Shown: positions 22,230 to 31,079, counted from the stretch's first letter. The stretch is 33,600 nucleotides of DNA from Trichomonas tenax (GCA_023091735.1 JALKBU010000556.1:1-33600); one strand, 5' to 3'. Notes: generated by a model not told the origin, from the letters alone. Program-made: numbers and translations.

Positions 22230-22604
22230 ATGGGGATCAACCTCAATACTAAATGGTGGGAATTTTATGATTCTACAAAATTTATAAAATATTCGAAAAT
22301 TAAATCTGAAAGAAACATCATTGATACTACAGATAATTATTATATTTCAAACTCTTTATTCATCGATTTGAATGCCGAAGGTGCAATTCTAATACTGAGC
22401 ACAAAAATTGATAATTCATTGTTGATTGAGTTTTCTTCATTAGAAAATTGCAGCAAACCAAATCAAGGGGCGGATCGATCAGAAATAGATAAGAGTAATA
22501 CATTTTGCTTGGGTTTGGATAAAAATATAACACAGAAATGTATTGCTTTTAATTTTAATCGCCAAGAAAAAAAAATTATTTTGTTGACAGATACAAGGAA
22601 CTAA
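22230..22604 (+). pseudogene. N-terminal-like fragment of a family B surface protein
   Basis: A 124-codon frame with a possible ATG start. Residues around ISNSLFIDLNAEGAILILST and EFSSLENCSKPNQGAD correspond to the sequence at 14040-14140 in copy 1 (GSEGATRIITSN, EFTSFENCCNPSGYG). It is therefore an upstream part of the same family lying downstream of copy 2, which points to a truncated extra gene copy. There is no signal peptide, so the true start is probably lost. Confidence 0.55.
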
Positions 22605-22609
22605 ATTTC

Positions 22610-23127
22610 AAAATTCTATTAATTTTACCATATCCGGAAAGGGTTGTCTTAGTAATAATTGTTCATACTATAATTTCATATTTGATGGTTTGACATTTCA
22701 CAAATTCGGAAAGATTAACTTAAACAAGATCAATTGTAGCATGGAAAATGTTAATACTCATTCTAATTTGCACTATCCAAAGATCAGGGATTCATTCATT
22801 GATTAGAACATGGAAAATATTTTCCTTGATACTTTTCTATGGTTATTGACTACATATCATTAAAAAGACTTTCACATAATTCCAGATTCGAATTTAATCG
22901 AAAAGGCAAGAACAATCATTTAAAAAGTGCTTGGTTGCATATCTTGATAACAACTATGAAAAAAGGTACAAGAAATGGTATTTTTTGGTATTTCTTTCAA
23001 TAGCAGTTGTTTTTTTTTATTTTTGATAATTTTTATCATTCGATATTTCATTGATCAAAATCTTCCAAATGATGAAGCTAGCGCACTCTCATCCTTTTCG
23101 TCATTTCCAGCTATTAACGATATATAA
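22610..23127 (+). pseudogene. Family A surface protein, copy 2: internal and C-terminal scraps
   Basis: 22615-22801 reads NFIFDGLTFHKFGKINLNKI and NCSMENVNTHSNLH, matching 12340-12460 in copy 1 (TFIFDG, NCSLEHVRSHSNLK). From about 22917 the C-terminus follows: KCLVAYLDNNYEKRYKKWYF, a membrane helix, a frameshift in a T-run near 23010, then an acidic tail ending at 23127. About 1.2 kb of the family A ectodomain present in copy 1 is missing between the two scraps. Confidence 0.6.
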
Positions 23128-23905
23128 ATTCACTAAATAAGCTATCAAAATATCATTAAGGGCGACTAACATGAAAGTGACAACTGAGGACAATGATATT
23201 TAAAAATATTATGAATCCATAGCATTTTAAAAAATTCCTAACGATAATAATATGTTAAAATGATCTAATGACTATTTATTAATATTACAACTTTGTAGAG
23301 TAAACATAGTTGAAAATATAATGCAGTTTTATCAACCCAATTTTGATAGTTACATCTCATGTTAGTAATCCCTTAATCATATATTACGTATCGTTAGCAC
23401 ACTTATGCGTGTAATATATTAGCAAACCCTAATCACATAACATAATTATGAATGAATTTCAATGTTAGTCTTGAAAAAAAATATTAATTCTGAATAAACT
23501 TCAAAGTCAATTTTATACCTCTCTATGCGCTTAAAGTGTTTCAAAGGGATTCTCAGGGCAATAAAAATGAGTGATCAGATATTTGTAACAAGACGTCATA
23601 TACTGGGATAAAAATGGATTCATTATAAGCATAGTTTTTTTGATATTAATATGGCAAATATTCCAACTATAATTTGAGTTGGTGATCTTTGATGAACTTT
23701 CTTTAAATTAAAGTTGCCTATTTAAGTATAATAAATGTAAACTTGCTTATGACATAAGCTGATCAAAATTTTGCAATTTTGGTCTTCAAAACATCATTGA
23801 TTCAATAATGTTTCCAAAAAAAGCTTTGTAAATATTTACGTGACATATTTATTTGTGATTGTCACTTTCGGAAAAATTGACAAATTTAGATATATAATTA
23901 AAGAA
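23128..23905. other. Intergenic region upstream of the bromodomain gene
   Basis: About 780 bp of AT-rich DNA with no gene or repeat. The promoter of the bromodomain gene must lie here. I cannot point to a motif. Confidence 0.4.
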
Positions 23906-24601
23906 ATGTCGCACGATTGGCAATCGAGGGCAGCAGATGTTATTTCCAAAACGATGGAACATCCCGCTGCGGTGCTCTTTCGTAGTCCAGTTGAAAGCGG
24001 AAAAGATACAGAAGAAAACAATTATTATTCAATAATAACGAACCCACAGGATTTTGGAACGATTAAATCGCGTTTAAACAATAACCAATACAAAAGCGCA
24101 TCACAGTTAATCGAAGATGTCAATCAAATCGCAAAGAATGCCGCAGTTTATAACGGAGAAAACAGCCACGTTGCATTTCTGGCACAGTACTGCACTCAAA
24201 TTTTCCAGAAGGAGATGAGAGATGCAGATTTACTGCCAATTCGCAATTGGTGTGACGCAATTTTCGCATTAAGATCAAAAATTACGAATTTAATGTCTAA
24301 TCAACCACCAAAAGTCAGACAGTTCTCGTCCTCACTCAATGCTGGACGCTCGCTTAAACAAAATACGCCTGTAATGTCAGAACACGAAATTCAATGTTTT
24401 ATGCAAGCAGCAGAAAAATTAACTTCTGAAGAAAATCAGAAGGAAATGATTCGTATACTCAATGAGAATCAGCCTGAGTTAGACGCTGGAAATGCGGAAA
24501 TACACATAGAAGTTTCAAAACTTAATCATCAAACAATGAGCGCGCTAAAACACTATATGTCGGATGCACTGAAGAAGAAAGGAATTCCATATCCAGAGTA
24601 A
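23906..24601 (+). CDS. Small BET-like protein: one bromodomain plus NET domain
   Basis: The start is the ATG at 23906; the upstream in-frame GTG at 23840 is not a likely start in a trichomonad. The protein has 231 aa. The bromodomain spans about residues 8-105: a WPF-shelf-like AVLFRSPV, the ZA-loop signature YYSIITNPQDFGTIKSRL, and the YN pair with the acetyl-lysine-binding Asn at residue 83. The NET (extra-terminal) domain spans about 157-225, with LNENQPELDAGNAEIHIEV and LNHQTMSALKHYMSDALKKK. BET proteins read acetylated histones and recruit transcription factors through NET. Animal members have two bromodomains and fungal ones usually two. A single bromodomain plus NET is the plant-GTE-like layout and is about the smallest possible reader. 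The shelf lacks Trp and has Ala in its place, so affinity for ligand may differ. Confidence 0.9.
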   Translation: MSHDWQSRAADVISKTMEHPAAVLFRSPVESGKDTEENNYYSIITNPQDFGTIKSRLNNNQYKSASQLIEDVNQIAKNAAVYNGENSHVAFLAQYCTQIFQKEMRDADLLPIRNWCDAIFALRSKITNLMSNQPPKVRQFSSSLNAGRSLKQNTPVMSEHEIQCFMQAAEKLTSEENQKEMIRILNENQPELDAGNAEIHIEVSKLNHQTMSALKHYMSDALKKKGIPYPE

Positions 24602-24731
24602 ATTATTTGTTCATATTATTATTAAAAAATAACGAAAAATATTATTTAGACAATATCATAAATAAATAGATTCCCATTCAAAAATTTACTTTTTTTAGAT
24701 ATTGTGAACTCAAGAATGTTCACTTTATTTG
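24602..24731. other. Spacer after the bromodomain gene
   Basis: AT-rich 3' flank, no feature seen. Confidence 0.4.
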
Positions 24732-25140
24732 CTAATAAATTTTTTCATTTTCCATCTCTTTAATAAACGTGTGGAGTACATATATAGTGAAAAACTTATC
24801 GAGGAAGTTCCATATTGCAATAAATGTATCTCTATAGTTATGCATTTGATTTGCACCTTTTATGAGAAGATATTTTGTCATATCACTTTTTCCAAATGCC
24901 GAGGCAGATTGGATAGGAGAACAAGAAAAAGAGTCATGCTGGAAATTAACATTAAAATTGCATTTGTACTTGAGCTCCAATTATGCCTTTTACATATGCA
25001 CCTCTAGATACATATGTTACAAATTTGCATCCACTCCCTCCCGACAATTCAAATCTGAAGATTCCTCTTTTTAATTTGACCTCATTTGCCGATGAATTAT
25101 CATAACTTGAATCTTTGTGGGGATATATTGTAATATTCAA
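24732..25140 (-). pseudogene. Debris of a glycine-rich and an ankyrin-repeat protein
   Basis: Two overlapping minus-strand frames. The upstream one (25140-24952) reads VKLKRGIFRFELSGGSGC and SRGAYVKGIIGAQ, like the glycine-rich ALK-type surface domain common in trichomonads (pattern GxYxFExWGAxGG...GGYxxGxI). The downstream one (from about 24950) reads SPIQSASAFGKSDMTKYLLI KGAN, one ankyrin repeat. Either these are scraps of two genes or one rearranged gene. No intact start or end. Confidence 0.45.
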
Positions 25141-25177
25141 TGTTTCTAATTTTACATAACATTATACTGAAAAATAG

Positions 25178-25297
25178 TCCGATAGAGGTCGTCGAAGCCA
25201 AATCCAAGAGAATTGGCTCAAATTCTTACCATATGCATCATTTTCTAGCGAGGAGCGTAAAAATCTAGTCCGCCAATTTCTAAATAAAAGCACATAA
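25178..25297 (+). pseudogene. Short unidentified coding scrap
   Basis: Forty open codons between stops read SQIQENWLKFLPYASFSSEE and KNLVRQFLN, with a hydrophilic, helix-like composition unlike the AT-rich spacers. The opposite strand of 25162-25443 is also open but looks like a shadow. I cannot name a family. Confidence 0.25.
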
Positions 25298-25449
25298 AGA
25301 TTGAATACTTTTGGTTGTTTTTTTGTGAAAAATTCGAATTTGTAAAATTTTAAGATAATTTTGAGGGCATCGTTTTTGCTGATCGTGAAAAAATAACTGA
25401 CAAAAAAAATTGATGACCTACCTCTGTGGCGTGATTGTGGCACTTTTAA

Positions 25450-26644
25450 ACCTTAATAGTCGTGAATCTGGATTCATTTTTTGAAGGCAAAAAGCTATAT
25501 TCAGTTAAATTTGATCCAGGGATTTCAGATATAATTTTTGAAAACAAGGTATTTAAGAATTCAACAATAGCATATATAGAATTTCCAAATTCATTATCTG
25601 TCATAGGTTTTCAGTCCTTTTATGGATGCGTGAATTTAAGAAAAGTAATAATTGATGGATCATTTGTAGAAATTCCAGAAACTTGTTTTTTGCGCTGCAC
25701 AAATTTAGAAGAAATAGTATTCAAGTATAAGTCATTTTATAAAATAATGAAATATGCATTCTTGCAATGTACTTCACTGAGCAAAATAGATTTCAGTGAC
25801 TTAGAGTGTGCAGTCATCGGAGAAGAAGCATTTTCGTTAAATGGAATCAAAGCAATTCATCTCAACAATAACGTACAACAAATTGGAATAAATGCATTCT
25901 CTGGTTCTTCAGTAACAAAGATAATAATAGATAACATAAACATAATGAAAATTCTTCCTTATTCATTCAGCGGAATGAAAAATCTTCAGACGATATTGAT
26001 ACTGGGAAACAGTGTTTCGATAATAGGATCATATTCTTTCTCGTCAAACGAGAATCTCATGCAAGTGTTACTCAGTCCATCTGCTCGAGAGATTGATCAG
26101 TACGCTTTCAGCGGTTGCATATCTCTATCGGATTTCGTAATTCCATAAGGTTCGAAACTTTCTATCGTTCAAGGCACTGGAAACGCCGTTTTCAAGTATG
26201 ACTCTCTGCTAATCGAACTTGATCGTTTTCCTTCCGACGAGCAGACAGAGGATGTACATTGTGCCTTCGCCTGTTGTTTCGATAAACGACTACGCGTTCC
26301 AAGGATGCACATACTTAAAGACTGTGATCATTGATGATGGAACACTCAAGTCAATCGGATTCTGTGCATTCGAAGGATGTATCAGCCTCGAATGACTCGT
26401 TATTCCAGACACTGTCATCATCGTTGGCAATCTCGCATTTAACGGATGCAGGAAGCTCCTGTGTGGTCATGTCCATGGAGGACTTTCATACAAAGATCAA
26501 CTGATATCATCAGGCATTTCAATGCATGCATTCGATCGAGGATGTTTCGAAATTTTCTCATTCTGTGACAAATTTACATGCGAACTCAAACATAATTCAA
26601 TTCTTATGGGATTATTGATCTTAGCTCCTTTAGTTTCGAAATAA
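25450..26644 (+). pseudogene. BspA-like leucine-rich repeat surface protein, broken
   Basis: The long frame 25450-26148 has no ATG near its start, so the 5' end is missing. It holds about nine BspA/LRR_5 repeats, for example IAYIEFPNSLSVIGFQSFYG and NLQTILILGNSVSIIGSYSF. TAA at 26146-26148 falls inside a repeat (VIP then stop). The same frame goes on to about 26240, where a frameshift leads to YAFQGCTYLKTVIIDD, a TGA near 26394 and a C-terminal end at 26642-26644. The second half (26100-26560) is visibly richer in G and C than the first, as if two different BspA genes had been joined. BspA proteins sit at the trichomonad surface and are thought to bind host or bacterial ligands. Confidence 0.8.
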
Positions 26645-26706
26645 TCCGAATAAAGATTTATGATTTGAACAGAAGAACAACTTTTATAACAAAACATGAA
26701 AAATAA

Positions 26707-27909
26707 TTACAAAGGCTTCGGTAATAATGGTATTCCAAACATAGCAATAAGAATACCCACATTGATAGCAAACGTCATAAGGTAACCTGCGACTTTCTTC
26801 TGTTCATTGTCGAGATCTGGATGATTTGATCCATAAATCATCAATACTGTTCCAACGAAACCATTTGTGAATGCGAAAGGAACCTGTATAACTAAAGTGA
26901 ACCAAGGCTCACCGAATTTAACGATTTTTTGTAGAGATAAAATCTCTAATGGAATAAAAACGATTCTAAAGACTGCTGTCCATGGAGAATTGACTAAAGA
27001 AGGCCAAATAAATACTGAAGGGATGTAACGGCCAATAAAATCGAAAATGCAAAATGTTGTTGTTATCAAAACTGGAGTCCAGGACTTGAGAATACCTTCA
27101 GGACCAGAACAGACATATCCTGGGAAGATTTCAAGAGTGATCAAGTAAGATAACGCTTCAGCGATCCATAATATCCAAATTGCTTTCATTGTTGTGAGAA
27201 TTTGCGTAAAGAAGCTTGTGTTTTCCTGCTTTGTGTTCTTAAATATGAATCTCTCGGAAACATCGATATATCTCATCTTGAAAATGAAAAATATCAATGT
27301 TGCTAAAATTGCAACAGCAGCAATTGCAAAGTACGCTATAGCTGAAGCTTTTAACTTCTTCTCAGAGGAGAACAAAGCTTTCGTTAAAATTCTTGCAATT
27401 GCAGCTAAAATTCCGCATAATCCGTTTCCTGCGGAAATGAAGCCTGCGGACTCGTCGGCAAACTGAGTAGCGACAGCAAAAGATCCTGACATGATTATAG
27501 ATGAAAAAACACCAGAAACAGCAATTGCTGAAATTGTTCCCCAATAAACGATTTTTTCGGAGAGTGGTATAACAATTAGTAATGGAAATACGATGAGATC
27601 AATGAATAATATAGCCATACTGATAATAAATAATATTTTTTGATTGCGAATTTTAATAAAACACAATAGTAATGCAACAATTGAACAAGGGAAGTTATAA
27701 GCTCGTGTTAAGTCATTTCCTATATCGTGTCTTTTTGTTAGTTCGCTATAAATATCAATTGCATTAATAACGACGTTATAAACGAGAAGAGAGGCGTTTC
27801 CGAGCCAGAAAAAGAGATGCTTCTCTGGATTGACGTTAACTATTTCTGTATCTTCTGTTAGAAATTGATCTTTTTCTTCAAGAAGTTGTCGATTATCAAG
27901 CAGAGCCAT
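26707..27909 (-). CDS. Equilibrative nucleoside transporter (ENT/SLC29 family)
   Basis: Complete 400-aa gene, ATG at 27909, TAA at 26707. About ten to eleven hydrophobic helices are visible after a soluble head of about 30 residues. They include VATQFADESAGFISAGNG and GILAAIARILTK in the middle (the ENT Gly/Arg region), a long cytosolic loop around residues 210-235, and near the end PFAFTNGFVGTVLMIYG, the typical ENT NGY-like helix. Trichomonads cannot make purines and pyrimidines de novo and depend on uptake. This carrier would import nucleosides or bases across the plasma or an internal membrane. The exact substrate cannot be read from the sequence. Confidence 0.85.
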   Translation of the reverse strand: MALLDNRQLLEEKDQFLTEDTEIVNVNPEKHLFFWLGNASLLVYNVVINAIDIYSELTKRHDIGNDLTRAYNFPCSIVALLLCFIKIRNQKILFIISMAILFIDLIVFPLLIVIPLSEKIVYWGTISAIAVSGVFSSIIMSGSFAVATQFADESAGFISAGNGLCGILAAIARILTKALFSSEKKLKASAIAYFAIAAVAILATLIFFIFKMRYIDVSERFIFKNTKQENTSFFTQILTTMKAIWILWIAEALSYLITLEIFPGYVCSGPEGILKSWTPVLITTTFCIFDFIGRYIPSVFIWPSLVNSPWTAVFRIVFIPLEILSLQKIVKFGEPWFTLVIQVPFAFTNGFVGTVLMIYGSNHPDLDNEQKKVAGYLMTFAINVGILIAMFGIPLLPKPL

Positions 27910-28247
27910 TTATGAAAAAATGATTTTTAATTATTTGTGAAATAGACTTCTTTTGGATTTTTATGACCATTTCCTTTATTTTGCTTCGAAATTACGAAAT
28001 AATAAAATTTTGATTTTAAAATTATTAAACAATCTGATTCTTAATGTTAACAATAACTTTTATTCACATAGGTAAGCATATGTTTTCATGCTCATCAATC
28101 ATAATCAAAGAAAATTCCAAAAATACTATGAACTCTTAACAATATAAATTGATAAACTTAGATGAATAAATATATTTCAATTCATGGTATATATCTTTCT
28201 TTAAGAATCTAATAATTCAATTTAAGTTTGTAGATTTTCCTGCAAAC
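27910..28247. other. Spacer between the transporter and the virus-like region
   Basis: AT-rich, no gene. The left border of the virus-like region should lie here. I could not find a terminal repeat or target duplication that fixes it. Confidence 0.4.
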
Positions 28248-28433
28248 TTATTCATTATGTTCTTTGTCATAAAAGTTTGCATTAATTGTTATTATATGAC
28301 TTCTAATTTGCTTTTTCGTTTTTCTTTCAACATTGATTTTATGCGAATGAGTAAATTTAAATTCAGTACTAGCTAAATCATTTAACTGAAATTCCTGAAT
28401 GAAGTAATTCTTGAAGTTCTGCAATGCCGACAT
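28248..28433 (-). CDS. Small protein divergent from the packaging ATPase, 61 aa
   Basis: ATG at 28433, 39 bp from the oppositely directed ATPase start at 28473. The sequence begins MSALQNFKNYFIQEFQLNDL and is hydrophilic and basic in the middle (RKTKKQIRSH). No family is recognised. The divergent pair with a tiny AT-rich spacer copies the layout of the 31863/31902 and 32901/32955 pairs, which supports it being a genuine gene of the same element. Confidence 0.5.
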   Translation of the reverse strand: MSALQNFKNYFIQEFQLNDLASTEFKFTHSHKINVERKTKKQIRSHIITINANFYDKEHNE

Positions 28434-28472
28434 TGTTTCATTAAAGATAAAAAATATTTTTTATATTAATTA
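28434..28472. promoter_or_regulatory. Divergent AT-rich promoter region of the virus-like element
   Basis: 39 bp with AAAAAATATTTTTTATATTAATTA directly before the ATPase ATG. A closely similar string ending TATTAATTAA lies before the intact gene at 32955. The recurrence before genes of this element suggests a shared promoter motif. Confidence 0.4.
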
Positions 28473-29354
28473 ATGAAAAATTTTGATAAAGAATTTGAAG
28501 ATATTGACAAAACATTTGATAAAATTATGAAAGAGCAAAAGCAGGAGTTAGAGAATGCGAAAATTAAACCCATTCACGATAAATTACCATTTGCGCAAAA
28601 CGGAATAACTGGTTTAATTGCTCCTCCTGGTTCAGGTAAAACATTTACATATTTAAAATTAATTTGTCAGCAGGAAGTATTAGATAAAGTCCCATTTTTT
28701 GAATTAGTCGTTATTTGTTCAACGAGTTCAAAATTTGATAAAACGGTTGAAAGCTTTAAGGAAGCAATAAAGAAATCAAAACTTTTTTGTGTTAAAGATT
28801 CGGATTTGTTGCTTTGATTAAATAAATGCATGAGGCGGATATTAAAGTATAACTCAATAATTAATTTTATTAATTCTGGATTAAAGGTAAAGAATGAAGA
28901 AATCGAAAGAATAGAAATGAAACATAGATTTAAAAATAAGAATAAAGAAATTGAATATTTGAGTAAAAAGCTAAATAAATATAATTGTAAAACTTATCCT
29001 CATAGATGTTTATTAATTTTTGATGATTTCGCTTTGCATCCTCTTATTCGTTCAAAAGAAACGGAAATGTCAAGAATATTGAAAAAGTTAAGACACTTTA
29101 ATATTAATGTAATGATTTGCGTTCAAACTGCGAAAAGTATGAGTAAAGATATAAAAAGAATGTGCATAGATTTTATATTATTCCCGGGATTAAGCGAAAA
29201 CGATTTTTCAGAGTTAATGAAAGAATCGATGGCGGGAAAATTTAACAAAAAATAATGATGGAATGAATACCAAAAATTAAAAAATCAACATGATTCGTTT
29301 AGAATTCATGTATATGCGAATAAGGTATTGATTGTTAGAAGTATTGAAAAGTAA
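28473..29354 (+). pseudogene. A32-like genome-packaging ATPase, with three in-frame stops
   Basis: One plus-strand frame runs from ATG at 28473 to TAA at 29352-29354. TGA (28815-28817) and the pair TAA-TGA (29253-29258) interrupt it. Walker A is APPGSGKT (residues 50-57). Walker B is LLIFDDF (around 29010-29030). A downstream Gln motif, NVMICVQTAK, follows, then a typical tail including FILFPGLSENDF and, past the double stop, NEYQKLKNQHDSFRIHVYA. This order and spacing match the A32-like/FtsK-HerA packaging ATPases of polinton-like viruses, virophages and large DNA viruses, which pump DNA into the capsid. At about 290 residues it has the usual length. It is convergent with the capsid C-terminal fragment at 29522. 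The motifs are all preserved, so inactivation is recent, or the sequence was captured from a decayed copy. Confidence 0.8.
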
Positions 29355-29521
29355 ATTTTTGAAATCATGAATATTAGTTTAATTTAAGCAAATGAAGCCA
29401 TAAAATAAACTATCATTTTTGACCATATCAATTTTCGAGCGTTTATGAAAATCCTTGTCCTAAATTTTTTACCGGTAATACCTAGTTATCTAGTCAAAAA
29501 ATTAAATTAAAATAAACTTAT
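29355..29521. other. Spacer between convergent virus-like genes
   Basis: AT-rich, no gene seen. Confidence 0.4.
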
Positions 29522-29617
29522 TTAGACAACACTATACCATGCATAAACCGTCATGAACGGCATCATGTAATCAGTACCTGAACCCATATTTTGAGTATTT
29601 CCGAAAACAGAATGAGT
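29522..29617 (-). pseudogene. C-terminal fragment of the putative major capsid protein (minus copy)
   Basis: The minus strand reads THSVFGNTQNMGSGTDYMMP followed by FMTVYAWYSVV and a TAA. It matches the plus-strand fragment at 30361-30480 (THSVYGNTANSGSGTDYMPP) residue for residue in its core, so both are ends of the same gene family. It is cut off upstream by unrelated, hairpin-rich sequence. Confidence 0.6.
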
Positions 29618-29643
29618 ACACACACACAAATGAGCCTCTAGCG

Positions 29644-29711
29644 AAGAGCAAGCTCTTTGCCCGGCTAGGATAAATGAACCAAACACCCTGCGGGGCTTTG
29701 GTTCTTTTATC
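29644..29711. other. Two strong hairpins inside the capsid wreckage
   Basis: AAGAGC-AA-GCTCTT at 29644-29657 is a perfect 6-bp stem. The 43-nt structure at 29669-29711 is larger: GATAAA, bulge, GAACCAAA, then CCC-TGC-GGG at the tip, TTTGGTTC, bulge, TTTATC, about 17 base pairs in all. They lie between two capsid fragments and are much GC-richer than their surroundings. They could be a foldback insertion, a replication or processing signal, or a 3' end signal. Confidence 0.6.
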
Positions 29712-29772
29712 TTAACCTGATGTTATAACGTGATTCTATCATTTGTGGATTAAGTTTAATTTTAAAAATATA

Positions 29773-30390
29773 TTATTTTTTTAATAAGTAAATAAATGGA
29801 TAGGTTAGACGTTGGTTGCCAAACGATTTCATTTGCTGATAAAATTGATGTTGAAAAGTTTTTGATGCGTGAATTTCCGAACAAACCTGAAATATTATCT
29901 GCTGAATTATCTGAATTTCGACATTGATTTCAGAATTAGCGACTTTACCTCCACAATCGACGACCTGCCCAGATCTGACAGTATTAACTCTCTTCCAAAC
30001 GTCTGCATGTCTTGTTTTACTGAATACATCAACATTTTTCACTGTTTCAGTTGTTCCACAGTTTGAAATTACATATGCTTCAAAGATTACATTATCAGTG
30101 GAATATACAGATCTACCATTAGCTAGAATTTGATAAGATCCTGCGAAATATACTGTATCATCATATCCGAGCCATAATGCTGGATTATTAGTATTTGGAA
30201 TATTTGAAGCAGCAACTACTTTAGAAAGTTTATATGTTCCTTTATAAGTAAATAGTAAATTAGTATTATATAAATCAATCATATTTTCACCCTTAGGGAT
30301 AATATTAAATGTTATATAAGAGTTATCATTAATGTCTTTCGGTGATGCTGGATCTTTTGAAGGACTAATTATGATGGAAGTCACACTCAT
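29773..30390 (-). pseudogene. Putative major capsid protein, N-terminal/middle fragment (copy B)
   Basis: The meaningful part is about 30363-29925. It starts PSKDPASPKDINDNSYITFN, identical in pattern to 33537-33600 and to 31275-31230, and continues with IDLYNTNLLFTYKGTYK and YDDTVYFAGSYQILANGRSV. Alternating beta-strands and a conserved (F/L)-N-(I/L) strand near the start fit a double jelly-roll capsid protein such as those of polinton-like viruses. That call is inference, strengthened by the neighbouring packaging ATPase. The first nine codons after the ATG at 30390 are not capsid sequence; they are the complement of the plus-strand C-terminal fragment. The last 50 codons are the complement of the ORF at 29796. 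So both ends are rearrangement joints. Confidence 0.55.
29796..29927 (+). CDS. Small ORF, probably a 5' fragment of another gene of the element
   Basis: ATG at 29796 opens 43 codons beginning MDRLDVGCQTISFADKIDVE. The composition is protein-like, whereas the minus-strand reading of the same bases looks random. It is preceded by AAATATATTATTTTTTTAATAA, like the strings before other genes of this element. It ends in TGA at about the point where the minus-strand capsid fragment begins to make sense, so 29905-29930 is probably a rearrangement junction that truncated this gene. Function unknown. Confidence 0.4.
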   Translation: MDRLDVGCQTISFADKIDVEKFLMREFPNKPEILSAELSEFRH

Positions 30391-30480
30391 TCTGTTTATG
30401 GAAATACTGCAAACAGTGGATCAGGTACTGATTACATGCCTCCTTATATTACTATTTACGCATTCGTAAGGGTTGAATGA
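30361..30480 (+). pseudogene. C-terminal fragment of the putative major capsid protein (plus copy)
   Basis: This reads TNYDGSHTHSVYGNTANSGS, then GTDYMPPYITIYAFVRVE and TGA. It is joined head to head with the oppositely directed capsid N-terminal fragment at 30363, so an inversion or template switch inside the capsid gene lies within a few bases of 30360. Homologous to 29617-29522. Confidence 0.6.
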
Positions 30481-30522
30481 ATTATATTATTTTTGTCATA
30501 GGCGAGAAAAATAAATTATCAT

Positions 30523-30916
30523 TTACTGATTGAATTCATCTATATAACTCTGTAAACATGAATAAAACGAACAAAAAGGATTAAACGGTTTTATGTAATG
30601 ACCGGCTCCATCGTCTCCTAATAAACGATACTGATTATGATTATCAAGTTCTAATATCATCACTTTATTCATATATGTGTTAATGTAATATATCCTCTGT
30701 TCATTCACTGTAGAAATAATTTTTAGTATAAAATGTAAATTTGGTTCCTCTCATTACTGCTGACCCATAAGCGATAAATTTTACATCATATGGCAATGTT
30801 ATATATTCTGGTTCATCGTCTCTTTTTCCATAATTTGTATTTCTCAGCTTTGCATCATTCATGAATAGCTTCTGTAAACGTTCGGGAAGTGTTTTATAAT
30901 AAATGTACTGACTCAT
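30523..30916 (-). CDS. Conserved small protein of the virus-like element, possibly frameshifted (copy 1)
   Basis: Two overlapping minus-strand frames. 30916-30701 starts with ATG (MSQYIYYKTLPERLQKLFMN) and has 71 codons. 30708-30523 continues in another frame, without a good ATG, through QYRLLGDDGAGHYIKPFNPF and ends in TAA. They are probably one gene of about 130 codons with a one-base shift near 30705, or two overlapping genes. The GDDG-x-GHYI-x-P motif recurs at 32.2 kb, proving the second part is conserved. Function unknown. It is convergent with the capsid C-terminal fragment. Confidence 0.5.
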
Positions 30917-30945
30917 TCTTTACTTAGGAAATAAAAAAATAAATT

Positions 30946-31000
30946 ATTTTAAAAACTGATTATATTTTATAAAGTCAGGAGTTTTAAAATTTGTTTATAA
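30946..31000 (+). repeat. Left arm of an imperfect inverted repeat
   Basis: AAAAACTGATTATATTTTAT and the following AAAGTC..GAGTTTTAAAATT correspond to the reverse complement of 32333-32385 (AAAACTGAATAAATTTTATA, AAAGTCATAAGTTTTAAAAT), roughly four of five bases identical. The two arms enclose 1.4 kb with capsid, SLS-type, KRKC-type and GDDG-type genes. This may be an old terminal inverted repeat or an inverted duplication. Confidence 0.45.
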
Positions 31001-31079
31001 CATTCAATTTAAAATTGACTTGTAAATTATTTTTATCATGAGTTTTACAGTGTAATAGTCACTTTTAGAAATTGGTGAT

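Noticed and set aside
27194..27544. Frames opposite or overlapping the transporter
   Set aside because: Shadows of the nucleoside transporter gene.
29869..30133. Plus-strand frames over the capsid fragment
   Set aside because: Shadows. The minus-strand reading is the one shared with the other capsid copies.
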